17,571 bases of DNA from Bacteroidales bacterium (lineage in GTDB: Bacteria; Bacteroidota; Bacteroidia; Bacteroidales; WCHB1-69): NCBI GenBank assembly GCA_031266895.1, contig JAISAD010000050.1, forward strand, positions 1 to 17,571, given 5' to 3'. Of the stretch, positions 1 to 7,840 are shown one piece after another. The notes below the pieces were generated by a model. That model saw nothing but the letters and a program-made list of their open reading frames with translations, was not told the DNA's origin and ran no database searches. A program made the translations under genes and the position numbers. How positions within the stretch are numbered: position 1 is the first letter of the stretch; every line of letters starts with the position of its first letter.

Positions 1-2179
1 CTTTAGCACGATACTGCCTGTGTTCATGCAGGTATTCGGCAATAGACCATGCAATAGAAACTCCATCATAAGTACTTGTGCCTCGCCCAATTTCATCCAA
101 TAAAATCAAACTGCGATTGGATATGTTGTTGAGAATGCTGGCCGTTTCGTTCATCTCTACCATAAAGGTAGATTCGCCGGTTGAGATGTTATCGGAAGCT
201 CCCACACGAGTAAAAATTTTATCCACAATGCCGATTTCAGCGCTTTCGGCCGGCACAAATGAGCCGATTTGCGCCATTAGTACAATCAACGCCGTTTGTC
301 GCAATAACGCCGATTTTCCCGACATATTAGGACCGGTGATAATGATGATCTGCTGCCGCTCGTTATCCAGATAGACATCATTAGCAATATATGTTTCACC
401 CGGCGGCAAGTGCTGTTCAATTACCGGATGACGGCCATTTTTAATCATCAGTGCGACCCCTTCATTCATTTGTGGCCTGGTATAGCAGTTCTCTATAGCT
501 ACCGCAGCAAAACAGAGTAGCACATCAAGACGCGCCACCAAGCGAGCATTGGTCTGTATCATCTCTATATAGTCAAGCAGACTGATAAGTAATTCATGAT
601 AGAGGCGTGCTTCAATTGTAGCAATGCGGTCTTCCGCCCCCAAGATTTTGCTTTCCAAACTTTTAAGTTCTTCCGTAATATAACGTTCCCCATTAGTAAG
701 GGTCTGTTTGCGTATCCACGTATCAGGCACGTGGTTCTTATGGGCATTCGTAACCTCTAAATAGTAGCCAAATACGTTGTTATAGCCGATTTTGAGCGAG
801 GTAATACCGGTCGCTACTGATTCCCTGTGCTGAATATCGGCCAAAATTTGTTTGCTGTCAGTAGCCAAAGAGAGTAACTCATCCAGCTCGTCATCTACGC
901 CGCGCTGAAACACCCGTCCTTTATTCAGCGATATGGGCGCTTCTTCCAATATTGATTTTTCAATGGTCTCGCACGCAGTGAGGCAGGGGTTCATCTGTTC
1001 GCCAACTTTTTCGAGGGCAGGATGCCCCGCACGGCTGCATGTCTCCTTCAATTGCGCTACTGCTCGCAACGAGCGGGCTAAATGCAGCAATTCGCGCGGA
1101 TTAATCTTCTCTGTGGCCATTTTTGATACCAAACGCTCCAAATCTCCCATGTTGATAATAGAACTTCGAAGTACATTGGCTGTTTCCTCATGCTCTATCA
1201 GATGTTTAACGATGGCATGACGCTCTTCAATCATCACCCTTTCCTTCAGCGGCAGAACAATCCATTGACGTAACATGCGCGACCCCATAGGCGTCCGTGT
1301 TTTATCCAAAATTTGCAGTAGCGTAACTGCCCCTTCGCCAGGCGAGTGTATTAACTCCAAATTGCGGGCGCTAAAACGGTCAATCCAAACGTAAAGATCT
1401 TCTTCAATACGATTTAATCTATTGATATGCTGAATTTTATGATGCTGTGTCTCATAAAGATAGTGTAAAGCTGCGCCAGCCGCAATAATGCCACAGGCAA
1501 GTGCCTCAACACCAAACCCTTTCAACGAATTGGTTTGAAAATGCTTGGTAAGAATATCCACAGCATAATCGCTCGTAAAAACCCAGTCATCGAAAGTGGT
1601 GAAGAGAATTTTTTCACCGAAAACTTCCCTGTAAGCCTCTATTTTTCCTTTTTGAATTACTATTTCGGAAGGTTTAAAGGTTTGATATATTTTATCAATG
1701 TAGCTGTTATTGCCCTCTGCAATATAAAATTCGCCGGTGGAGACATCCAAAAAAGCAATGCCCGATTTTTTTTCGTTATAATGAATGGCGGCCAAAAAAT
1801 TATTCTCTTTCTGTTCCAAAACCTTATCATTCATTGAAATGCCTGGAGTTACTAATTCGGTAACGCCGCGTTTTACAATGGTTTTTGTTAACTTTGGGTC
1901 TTCCAGTTGCTCGCATATAGCCACTCGATAACCGGCACGCACCAGTTTGGGCAGGTAGTTGTCAATAGCATGATGCGGAAAACCGGCCAGCTCTACTGAC
2001 GAGGCCGAACCGTTAGCACGCTTGGTCAGTACAATGCCCAAAATCTCTGATGCTTTGATAGCGTCTTCTCCAAATGTTTCATAAAAATCGCCTACTCGAA
2101 AAAGCAATATGGCATCAGGATGTTGTGTTTTGAATTGATAGTACTGTTTCATTAAGGGAGTTTCTGCATATCGAGCCAT
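1..2179 (-). CDS. mutS: DNA mismatch repair protein MutS (3' end beyond window)
   Basis: MutS recognises base mismatches and small loops and recruits MutL using ATP. I translated the minus strand from the ATG at 2179 and read it open to the left edge, giving 726 codons of a protein usually about 850-880 residues long; the missing part is the end of the ATPase domain and the C-terminal dimerisation region. The N-terminus carries the mismatch-wedging motif GDFYE (F32, E34). Connector, lever and clamp domains fill roughly residues 120-560. The Walker A motif GPNMSGKS is at residues 616-623 (nt 311-334), and the Walker B/signature stretch LLDEIGRGTSTYDG has its Asp-Glu pair at 695-696. These positions match E. 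coli MutS almost one to one, which supports the start. No frameshift is seen. clpB lies 220 nt upstream on the same strand, and a separate -7 box precedes mutS. Confidence 0.97.
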   Translation of the reverse strand, partial: MARYAETPLMKQYYQFKTQHPDAILLFRVGDFYETFGEDAIKASEILGIVLTKRANGSASSVELAGFPHHAIDNYLPKLVRAGYRVAICEQLEDPKLTKTIVKRGVTELVTPGISMNDKVLEQKENNFLAAIHYNEKKSGIAFLDVSTGEFYIAEGNNSYIDKIYQTFKPSEIVIQKGKIEAYREVFGEKILFTTFDDWVFTSDYAVDILTKHFQTNSLKGFGVEALACGIIAAGAALHYLYETQHHKIQHINRLNRIEEDLYVWIDRFSARNLELIHSPGEGAVTLLQILDKTRTPMGSRMLRQWIVLPLKERVMIEERHAIVKHLIEHEETANVLRSSIINMGDLERLVSKMATEKINPRELLHLARSLRAVAQLKETCSRAGHPALEKVGEQMNPCLTACETIEKSILEEAPISLNKGRVFQRGVDDELDELLSLATDSKQILADIQHRESVATGITSLKIGYNNVFGYYLEVTNAHKNHVPDTWIRKQTLTNGERYITEELKSLESKILGAEDRIATIEARLYHELLISLLDYIEMIQTNARLVARLDVLLCFAAVAIENCYTRPQMNEGVALMIKNGRHPVIEQHLPPGETYIANDVYLDNERQQIIIITGPNMSGKSALLRQTALIVLMAQIGSFVPAESAEIGIVDKIFTRVGASDNISTGESTFMVEMNETASILNNISNRSLILLDEIGRGTSTYDGVSIAWSIAEYLHEHRQYRAK

Positions 2180-2297
2180 AGTGTTGAATTTAGAAATCTA
2201 TAAAGTGTGCAATTAAAAAACCGTTAACCTTGTCGTTATTTATATCTTACTCATTGTTAATATTTTGCATAATTAAAGCAGGGAAAATATTAGGCTG

Positions 2298-2305
2298 CAA
2301 ATATA
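2298..2305 (-). promoter_or_regulatory. Candidate -7 box (TATATTTG) for mutS
   Basis: The minus strand reads TATATTTGCA here, matching the Bacteroidota -7 consensus TAnnTTTG, 118 nt before the mutS start. No convincing -33 TTG lies at the usual distance. The rest of the 2180-2399 gap between clpB and mutS is AT-rich and shows no strong terminator hairpin. Confidence 0.45.
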
Positions 2306-2399
2306 CATGTTTTTTTTGCATCTTCATTACCCTGAAAAATAATTATAAATTTTAATAAGACTACATTTATTCCCTCCTTTTGTAACACTATGGTTTTGT

Positions 2400-4997
2400 T
2401 TATGACCTGTTAAAAAAGCTAAATTTTCCATCCTCAAGAGTGTCCACTACTATGGGCTTATCGAAGTCTAAAGTGTCTTCCAAGATGATTTTTGATAATT
2501 CATTCAGGATTTTTTTCTGGATAACCCGTTTCAGCGGACGAGCACCGTAAACAGGGTCGTAGCCCAGCTCTGCCAGCAAGTTCAACGCATATTTGGTAAA
2601 TTCAACTTTAATATGCTGTTGTGCTAATAGTTCATTTAACTGATTGATTTGCAGAGTAATAATGTCTTTAATTTCGCCTCTTGAAAGCGGTTGGAACATC
2701 ACGATTTCATCTACTCTGTTTACAAATTCAGGTCGTAAGGTTTTCTTAATCAAATCAATTACCTCCGATTTAGTGCGCTCAAATACCTCTTCGTCTGAAT
2801 ATTTAGCTCTATTGGCGTAATTATCCTGAATGATGTGCGATCCCATATTGGAAGTCATGATAATGATTGTGTTTTTAAAGTCGGCCGTACGCCCTTTATT
2901 ATCGGTAAGTCGGCCGTCATCAAGCACTTGCAGTAAAATGTTGAATACATCAGGATGGGCCTTTTCTATCTCGTCAAACAGTACTATTGAATAGGGTTTA
3001 CGGCGCACCTTTTCGGTGAGCTGACCGCCCTCGTCGTAACCCACATAGCCCGGAGGGGAGCCTATCAACCGAGATACGGAATGGCTTTCTTGAAATTCAC
3101 TCATGTCGAAGCGCACCATTGCATCTTCCGTATTAAAGAGATACCCGGCCAGCGCTTTTGCCAACTCGGTTTTGCCCACACCCGTAGTGCCCATAAAAAT
3201 AAAAGAACCAATGGGGCGGCTACTGTCCTGCAATCCTGCACGACTGCGTCGAATGGCATCTGCAATGGAGGTAATCGCCTCATTCTGACCTATTACCCGT
3301 TTATGCAGTTCCCCTTCAAGGTGGAGCAGTTTGCTGCGTTCGCTTTGCATCATCCGGCTCACAGGAATGCCTGTCCAGCGAGCAACCACTTCCGCAATAT
3401 CGTCAGCGCCCACTTCTTCGTCAATCATGGCCGATTCACCCTGTTTTTCGTTTAGCTCTCTGCTGAGCTGCTCAATCTCATTTTCTGCATTCTTAATTAA
3501 TCCATAGCGCAATTCGGCCACACGCCCGTAGTTGCCCTGCCGCTCCTCATTAGCGGCCTCTAATGTATAGCCATCTATCTGATGCTTGACTTGCTGTATT
3601 TTTTCAATTAAATCTTTTTCACTGCGCCATCTACCGGCAATCACATTGCGCTGCTCTTGTAGTTCGGAAATGGTGGCACTCAGCGTTTTTACCTTTTCAG
3701 GACTGTTTTCTTGTCGAATGGCCTCGCGCTCAATTTCCAATTGCCGGATTTTACGTTCTATTTCATCCAATTCCTGCGGCACGGAGTTGATTTCCAGTTT
3801 CAGTTTGGCAGCTGCTTCATCTATCAAGTCAATAGCCTTGTCGGGCAGAAAACGCTCTGTAATATATCTTTGCGACAATTCTACGGCTGCAATAATTGCC
3901 TCGTCCAAAATTTTAACCTGATGATGCGCTTCATAGCGACTTTTCAATCCCCGCAAAATTGAAATTGCCGAATATTTGTCAGGTTCTTCAATCATCACAG
4001 GTTGAAACCTTCGTTCCAAAGCTTTGTCTTTTTCAAAGTATTTCTGATATTCATTGAGTGTGGTAGCCCCAATGGAACGCAATTCTCCTCGCGCTAAAGC
4101 CGGTTTTAAAATATTGGCGGCATCCATTGCTCCTTCGGAAGCGCCTGCGCCGACTAATGTATGAATTTCATCAATAAAGAGAATAATTTCGCCTTCAGAA
4201 CCTACCACTTCCTTAATTACACTTTTTAGTCGCTCTTCAAATTCGCCTTTGTATTTGGCGCCGGCAATCAACGCTCCCATATCAAGCGAATAGAGTTGTT
4301 TGCTTTTCAAATTTTCGGGAATATCGCCATTTACCAACCGATGCGCCAACCCTTCTACAATGGCTGTTTTGCCTACACCCGGCTCGCCTATTAAAATGGG
4401 ATTGTTTTTTGTACGCCGCGACAAAATTTGCAGCACACGTCGAATCTCGTCATCGCGTCCTATAACAGGGTCTAATTTGCCTTGCGCGGCAGCCTGATTG
4501 AGATTTGTAGCATATTTATTGAGTGCATTATAGGTATCTTCGCCTGAAGCACTGGTAACTTTGCTGCCCTTACGCAATTCTGCAATGGCAGCTTTTGTTC
4601 CCTTTTCGGTAACGCCGGCATCTTTCAAGATTTTGGAAGTGGAATCATTGGCCATTAAAATACCGTAAAAAAGGTGCTCTAATGACACATATTCATCTTT
4701 CATTTCATTGCAAAACTGAATTGCCTTCTGCACGGCATGTTGTCCACCCTGCGAGAGGTACATATCTCCTCCTTCTACTTTGGGAATAGAGGACAATTGG
4801 CTCTCTATTATTTTGAGAATGAATTTTGTATCCACTTCCTGTTTTTTCAGGATAAACGGAATTACGTTTTTATCCGTATCCAGGATGGATTTCATAATGT
4901 GCAGGGTATCAATTTGCTGTTGATGGTTAGCTATGGCTATTTGCTGAGCATTGGCTATAGCCTCTTGAGATTTAATTGTTAGGTTATTTAAGTTCAT
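2400..4997 (-). CDS. clpB: ATP-dependent chaperone ClpB (disaggregase)
   Basis: ClpB is a cytoplasmic hexameric AAA+ machine that pulls polypeptides out of aggregates together with DnaK. The 865-residue protein has the full family length and order. The N-domain spans about 1-145. Nucleotide-binding domain 1 has Walker A GEPGVGKT at 204-211, the pore loop KYKGEFEER at 248-256, Walker B ILFIDEIHT at 272-280 and Arg-finger ERR at 328-330. The coiled-coil middle domain covers about 405-525. Domain 2 has Walker A GTTGVGKT at 603-610, the pore loop GYVGYDEGG at 650-658 and Walker B VLFDEIEKAHP at 672-682. The middle domain separates it from ClpA and ClpC. The start at MNLNNLTIKS fits the family. 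It is not co-transcribed with rpmB, because a terminator lies between them, and its upstream region has an inverted repeat suited to heat-shock control. Confidence 0.98.
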   Translation of the reverse strand: MNLNNLTIKSQEAIANAQQIAIANHQQQIDTLHIMKSILDTDKNVIPFILKKQEVDTKFILKIIESQLSSIPKVEGGDMYLSQGGQHAVQKAIQFCNEMKDEYVSLEHLFYGILMANDSTSKILKDAGVTEKGTKAAIAELRKGSKVTSASGEDTYNALNKYATNLNQAAAQGKLDPVIGRDDEIRRVLQILSRRTKNNPILIGEPGVGKTAIVEGLAHRLVNGDIPENLKSKQLYSLDMGALIAGAKYKGEFEERLKSVIKEVVGSEGEIILFIDEIHTLVGAGASEGAMDAANILKPALARGELRSIGATTLNEYQKYFEKDKALERRFQPVMIEEPDKYSAISILRGLKSRYEAHHQVKILDEAIIAAVELSQRYITERFLPDKAIDLIDEAAAKLKLEINSVPQELDEIERKIRQLEIEREAIRQENSPEKVKTLSATISELQEQRNVIAGRWRSEKDLIEKIQQVKHQIDGYTLEAANEERQGNYGRVAELRYGLIKNAENEIEQLSRELNEKQGESAMIDEEVGADDIAEVVARWTGIPVSRMMQSERSKLLHLEGELHKRVIGQNEAITSIADAIRRSRAGLQDSSRPIGSFIFMGTTGVGKTELAKALAGYLFNTEDAMVRFDMSEFQESHSVSRLIGSPPGYVGYDEGGQLTEKVRRKPYSIVLFDEIEKAHPDVFNILLQVLDDGRLTDNKGRTADFKNTIIIMTSNMGSHIIQDNYANRAKYSDEEVFERTKSEVIDLIKKTLRPEFVNRVDEIVMFQPLSRGEIKDIITLQINQLNELLAQQHIKVEFTKYALNLLAELGYDPVYGARPLKRVIQKKILNELSKIILEDTLDFDKPIVVDTLEDGKFSFFNRS

Positions 4998-5069
4998 GGC
5001 TTAAAATTTAAGTTAGTTGTTACTGTTTCACACTATCTTAAATACAACAATATTGCCAAAACTTTTTTT

Positions 5070-5084
5070 CTGACATTTTGTCAG
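5070..5084 (-). promoter_or_regulatory. Perfect inverted repeat upstream of clpB, candidate stress operator
   Basis: The sequence is CTGACA-N3-TGTCAG with perfect 6-bp arms, centred about 80 nt upstream of the clpB start. Between it and clpB no clear TAnnTTTG box is present, but the minus strand at 5058-5044 reads TGGCAA-N5-TTGT, loosely like a sigma-54 -24/-12 element. The repeat is seen directly; its role as an operator is inferred from its position before a heat-shock gene. Confidence 0.45.
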
Positions 5085-5118
5085 GATTTTTACAAATAAT
5101 ATAGCTTTTATACACAAT

Positions 5119-5150
5119 TAAAAAGCCGTATTCCCTGGCGAGATACGGCT
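5119..5150 (-). terminator. Intrinsic terminator after rpmB
   Basis: Reading the minus strand, an 8-bp perfect stem AGCCGTAT/ATACGGCT (5150-5143 and 5131-5124) encloses an 11-nt loop and is followed by TTTTAA, a short U-run in the transcript. It lies 26 nt past the rpmB stop and separates rpmB from clpB. Confidence 0.8.
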
Positions 5151-5176
5151 CTCTTGTTATACAATTATGAAAAAAA

Positions 5177-5413
5177 TTACTTTAAAACTCCTTTTTTGCT
5201 TGCTTCCATGATACAATTCCAAACTCCCTTTTTGTTAATGTTACGTATTCCCTTGGCAGAAATTTTTAATACAACCCATTCGTTTAATTCGGGTATAAAA
5301 AACTTCTTCATGTGCAAATTGGGATGAAATTTTCTTTTTGTTTTAATATTGGAATGAGAAACATTATTCCCTACAATCGCTTTCTTTCCTGTAATCTGAC
5401 AAACTCGTGACAT
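5177..5413 (-). CDS. rpmB: 50S ribosomal protein L28
   Basis: This encodes a 78-residue large-subunit ribosomal protein. The opening MSRVCQITGKKAIVGNNVSH is the hallmark of L28, followed by NIKTKRKFHPNL and the basic stretch around KISAKGIRNINKKG. The length is normal for the Bacteroidota form. Only Cys5 and Cys66 occur, so no zinc-binding CxxC pair exists. The start is supported by a strong Shine-Dalgarno site. In many Bacteroidota rpmB is followed directly by rpmG; here a terminator follows within about 30 nt and no rpmG reading frame is present, so the gene appears monocistronic with its own -7 box upstream. Confidence 0.96.
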   Translation of the reverse strand: MSRVCQITGKKAIVGNNVSHSNIKTKRKFHPNLHMKKFFIPELNEWVVLKISAKGIRNINKKGVWNCIMEASKKGVLK

Positions 5414-5419
5414 GATTTT

Positions 5420-5426
5420 CTCCTCT
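5420..5426 (-). promoter_or_regulatory. Strong Shine-Dalgarno site of rpmB
   Basis: The minus strand reads AGAGGAG, 6 nt before the rpmB ATG. It stands out because the other genes in the window have A-rich leaders without a clear Shine-Dalgarno sequence, as is common in this phylum. It fixes the rpmB start. Confidence 0.7.
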
Positions 5427-5470
5427 TTCTGTTATTTTGTTGTTATTATTTTGCTTAAAATTTCAGGCTG

Positions 5471-5478
5471 CAAAGATA
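5471..5478 (-). promoter_or_regulatory. Candidate -7 box (TATCTTTG) for rpmB
   Basis: TATCTTTGCA on the minus strand, 57 nt before the rpmB start, matches TAnnTTTG. A TTTG is present 15 nt further upstream (5497-5494), closer than the usual -33 spacing, so only the -7 part is well supported. Confidence 0.55.
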
Positions 5479-5524
5479 TGATTTTTTTTAATACAAACGG
5501 TTTCTTATCTGATTTTTTTGAAAA

Positions 5525-6241
5525 TTAGACCATACTATCTATTAAAGTATTGTTTTCTATGCAGATAGTACGCGATGCAAATTTATCTATCATTGAAAAA
5601 TTGTGGGTTGCCATCAAAATTGTAGTGCCCTGTTTGTTAATATTATGGAACAATTGAAAGATTTCTTCTGCAGTTATGGGATCAAGATTACCGGTTGGCT
5701 CGTCTGCCAAAACCATTTCGGGCTTGTTGAGCAGGGCGCGGGCAATGCAGACGCGCTGCTGTTCGCCTCCCGATAATTGGTGCGGATATTTAAAATCCTT
5801 AGTGGCAAGTCCTACCATTTCCAACACCTCTTCTGCACGGTTTTGCATCTCATTTTTATTCTTCCATCCGATGGCTTTCAGTACAAATAAAAGATTGTCA
5901 ATCACTGTTTTATCCGACAAAAGATGATAATCTTGAAATACTACACCCAATTTACGCCTTAACTGTTGCACATGCCGTTTCTTCATTTTTTTGAGGTCAT
6001 AGCCTGCAAAATCGGCCTGCACGCCAACAGCGGGCAATTCGCCAATCAGCACTTTTAAAATGGAAGACTTTCCACTGCCTGTTTTGCCAATCAAATAGAC
6101 AAATTCCCCACGATTGATCGTGATATTTACCTTAGGCAATATCAGCAACTTTTTCTGATAAATATTAATATCTTTCAACGCTACTACAGGCGTTGTTGAT
6201 ACGGGAGATTCACTGGATTGGGTTGTGGTTTCTTCTTCCAT
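5525..6241 (-). CDS. ftsE: FtsE-like ABC transporter ATP-binding protein
   Basis: This is a 238-residue ABC ATPase of the FtsE/LolD-like subfamily. FtsE pairs with the membrane protein FtsX at the divisome and signals to peptidoglycan hydrolases. Walker A GKTGSGKS is at 52-59, the Q-loop VFQDYHLL has Gln103, the signature LSGGEQQR is at 156-163, Walker B MVLADEP is at 176-182 with the FtsE-type TGNLDP just after it, and the switch His is 213. All catalytic residues are intact. The first 18 residues are a Ser/Thr/Glu-rich extension not needed for the fold; the ATG at 6241 is kept because a promoter box lies 30 nt upstream, but a shorter start is possible. No ftsX lies beside it. It follows ddl by 62 nt, so some read-through from ddl is possible. 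Specific assignment as FtsE rather than LolD is likely but not proven. Confidence 0.85.
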   Translation of the reverse strand: MEEETTTQSSESPVSTTPVVALKDINIYQKKLLILPKVNITINRGEFVYLIGKTGSGKSSILKVLIGELPAVGVQADFAGYDLKKMKKRHVQQLRRKLGVVFQDYHLLSDKTVIDNLLFVLKAIGWKNKNEMQNRAEEVLEMVGLATKDFKYPHQLSGGEQQRVCIARALLNKPEMVLADEPTGNLDPITAEEIFQLFHNINKQGTTILMATHNFSMIDKFASRTICIENNTLIDSMV

Positions 6242-6271
6242 TTTAATTAATGATTAATGTTTTTAAAAATG

Positions 6272-6279
6272 CAAAAATA
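6272..6279 (-). promoter_or_regulatory. Candidate -7 box (TATTTTTG) for ftsE
   Basis: TATTTTTGCA on the minus strand, 30 nt before the ftsE start and inside the ddl-ftsE gap, fits TAnnTTTG. No -33 element is evident at the expected distance. Confidence 0.4.
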
Positions 6280-6303
6280 CGAAAAAACAAGGAATAGAGA
6301 TGA

Positions 6304-7320
6304 TTAGCATTCTGTTAAATTGTTGTCATCTATTTGAAACCTTTGCACGGCTTCTTCAATAATATTCTGATAAAACTCTTTCAATTCGATACCCAAATAT
6401 TTTACCTGACAAGGGATAATGCTCAGGGCTGTTTGACCCGGTATTGTGTTGATTTCAAGAAAAAAAGGTTTTTCTTTGGAGTCAACAATAAAGTCAATGC
6501 GTACCACTCCTTTGCAGCCCAGCTTTTCATAAATCAGTTCCGAATAGCGTTTAATAGTTGTTTCTGTAGCAGAGGCAATGCTGGCGGGTGTTATCAATTC
6601 ATGACGGGAATCGGTATATTTGGCCTGGTAGTCATAAAACTCATTTTTGGCAACAACTTCGGTTACGGCGAGCGCCTGTACACGGCCATTCACCCTTGCT
6701 ACGCCGCAAGTCATTTCGCGTCCCTTAATAAACTGTTCCACCATCAACTGGTCGTCGTGAAGAAAGGCTTCTGCAAGCGCTGTTTGCAATTCGCCAATCT
6801 CATGTACCTTCGTAACTCCTACACTTGATCCTGAATTACAAGGTTTTACAAAGCAGGGGTAACCGCAAATAGCCTCAATTTGAGTCAAGTCAATAGCACT
6901 GTCTTTATAAAAATGAAGAGAAGGCGCAATGGGAACATGCCAATGCGACACTACCACATTGCAAAAATATTTATTGAAAGTGAGTGCTGAACAAAAGCAA
7001 TCGCACCCGGTATAGGGAATGTGCAGCATATCGAAATAGCCTTGCATTTTGCCGTCTTCACCCGGATTACCGTGAATAGCGATAAAAGCTACATCGAAAT
7101 ACATCTTTCTGCCAGAAAGCATCAGGGAAAAATCGTTTTTATCTATCCAAAAAGTGTTGCCCAGATCGTCGGTATAACCCCATTCCGAACCTCTCACATG
7201 GATAAAGTAGGGAGTAAATTGCTTTTTGTCCAGGATGTTACAGATATTTTGAGCGGTTTTTAGCGAAACCTCATATTCGCCGGAGTTTCCTCCTGCCAAA
7301 ACAGCTATGTTTTTCATCAT
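6304..7320 (-). CDS. ddl: D-alanine--D-alanine ligase
   Basis: This cytoplasmic ATP-grasp enzyme joins two D-alanines for the peptidoglycan stem peptide. The 338-residue protein begins with GGNSGEYEVSL (residues 10-20), the substrate-binding motif usually written GGxSxExEVS. It has HGNPGEDG at 83-90, the ATP-grasp glycine-rich loop in KPCNSGSSVGVTKV at 159-172, and metal and product ligands in RIDF (274-277) and LEINTIPGQT (288-297). The omega-loop Tyr in FYDYQAKY (228-235) is kept, pointing to a true D-Ala-D-Ala ligase rather than a VanA-like D-lactate enzyme. The start MMKN leaves a choice between two adjacent Met codons. It heads a minus-strand run with ftsE, linking precursor synthesis to division. 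Confidence 0.96.
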   Translation of the reverse strand: MMKNIAVLAGGNSGEYEVSLKTAQNICNILDKKQFTPYFIHVRGSEWGYTDDLGNTFWIDKNDFSLMLSGRKMYFDVAFIAIHGNPGEDGKMQGYFDMLHIPYTGCDCFCSALTFNKYFCNVVVSHWHVPIAPSLHFYKDSAIDLTQIEAICGYPCFVKPCNSGSSVGVTKVHEIGELQTALAEAFLHDDQLMVEQFIKGREMTCGVARVNGRVQALAVTEVVAKNEFYDYQAKYTDSRHELITPASIASATETTIKRYSELIYEKLGCKGVVRIDFIVDSKEKPFFLEINTIPGQTALSIIPCQVKYLGIELKEFYQNIIEEAVQRFQIDDNNLTEC

Positions 7321-7387
7321 TCTTTTGCCTAAAAATTACTGTAATTAATTTTGTATGAATACTATATGCAGTAGCAGCATTCGGCCG

Positions 7388-7395
7388 CAAAGATA
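7388..7395 (-). promoter_or_regulatory. Candidate -7 box (TATCTTTG) for ddl
   Basis: TATCTTTGCG on the minus strand, 67 nt upstream of the ddl start, matches TAnnTTTG. A -33 TTG at standard spacing is not seen. Between this box and the plus-strand box at 7570 (7396-7569) I see only AT-rich sequence and a weak 4-bp CCCG/CGGG hairpin. Confidence 0.5.
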
Positions 7396-7569
7396 CAAAA
7401 AAAAATCTTTGAGTTTTCTGTCCTCTTTGTGTTGCAAATGAATGTGCTTTACTTTCATCACTCCCGCCTGTTTGTCGGGCAGTTGCCAACGATTGTCCTT
7501 TTTTACTGCGTTTTTTTACTGTGAATAAAATTTGTACTAAATAAGGGTTACAAATAAAAAAACAAATTG

Positions 7570-7577
7570 TATTTTTG
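7570..7577 (+). promoter_or_regulatory. Candidate -7 box (TATTTTTG) for the lipoprotein/barrel pair
   Basis: TATTTTTGCA on the plus strand fits TAnnTTTG. If used, transcription would begin near 7584 and give a leader of roughly 255 nt before the lipoprotein ATG. The nearest TTTG upstream (7531-7534) is 35 nt away, too far for a normal -33 element. Confidence 0.4.
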
Positions 7578-7591
7578 CACCTATTTAAGAG

Positions 7592-7838
7592 TTGTCTGCG
7601 TTGCAGACAGAATATTCAAGTAAAATTTTGTTTATCAGTCACTTGAGGAGATAACTTAAAAATCGACGACGGAAAAACCGCCACAACATATAAGACAGAG
7701 TTGCAACTGTTCCCCAAAAAATGCGAAGTGAAACTGCAAAAACACTTAACAATAGTGCGGGGAGAGCAGAACCTCCTAAAAACGGGCGGAATATTTCTTA
7801 CGAAAAGCCATACGAGTAGAAAGAAAACTTTAAACTAA
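7592..7838 (+). other. Hairpin-rich leader upstream of the lipoprotein gene; candidate structured RNA
   Basis: This stretch between the -7 box and the lipoprotein ATG holds several complementary segments. TGTCTGC/GCAGACA has a 3-nt loop (7593-7609). TCAAGT pairs with ACTTGA (7616-7621 with 7641-7646). CCGCC (7678-7682) can pair with GGCGG (7785-7789), enclosing TCCCC/GGGGA (7711-7715 with 7759-7763), which in turn encloses AAGTG/CACTT (7726-7730 with 7743-7747). CACT at 7743-7746 can instead pair with AGTG at 7754-7757, so two alternative folds are possible. I recognise no known riboswitch or RNA family. A frame without an ATG is open from 7647 to 7838, so a degraded or unusually started peptide cannot be excluded. 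Confidence 0.35.
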
Positions 7839-7840
7839 AA

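Noticed and set aside
1535..1837. Plus-strand 100-codon frame inside mutS, first considered as a sign of a mutS frameshift
   Set aside because: The minus-strand translation through this region is continuous and typical of MutS, so the plus-strand frame is a shadow.
2180..2399. Terminator for clpB
   Set aside because: Only weak AT-rich complementarities are visible; no GC stem with a U-run was found.
6304..7320. Vancomycin-resistance type D-Ala-D-Lac ligase
   Set aside because: The omega-loop Tyr of true D-Ala-D-Ala ligases is retained and no vanH or vanX gene is nearby.
7271..7489. 72-codon minus-strand frame overlapping the ddl start
   Set aside because: It runs through the ddl promoter box, overlaps ddl codons out of frame and shows no recognisable domain.
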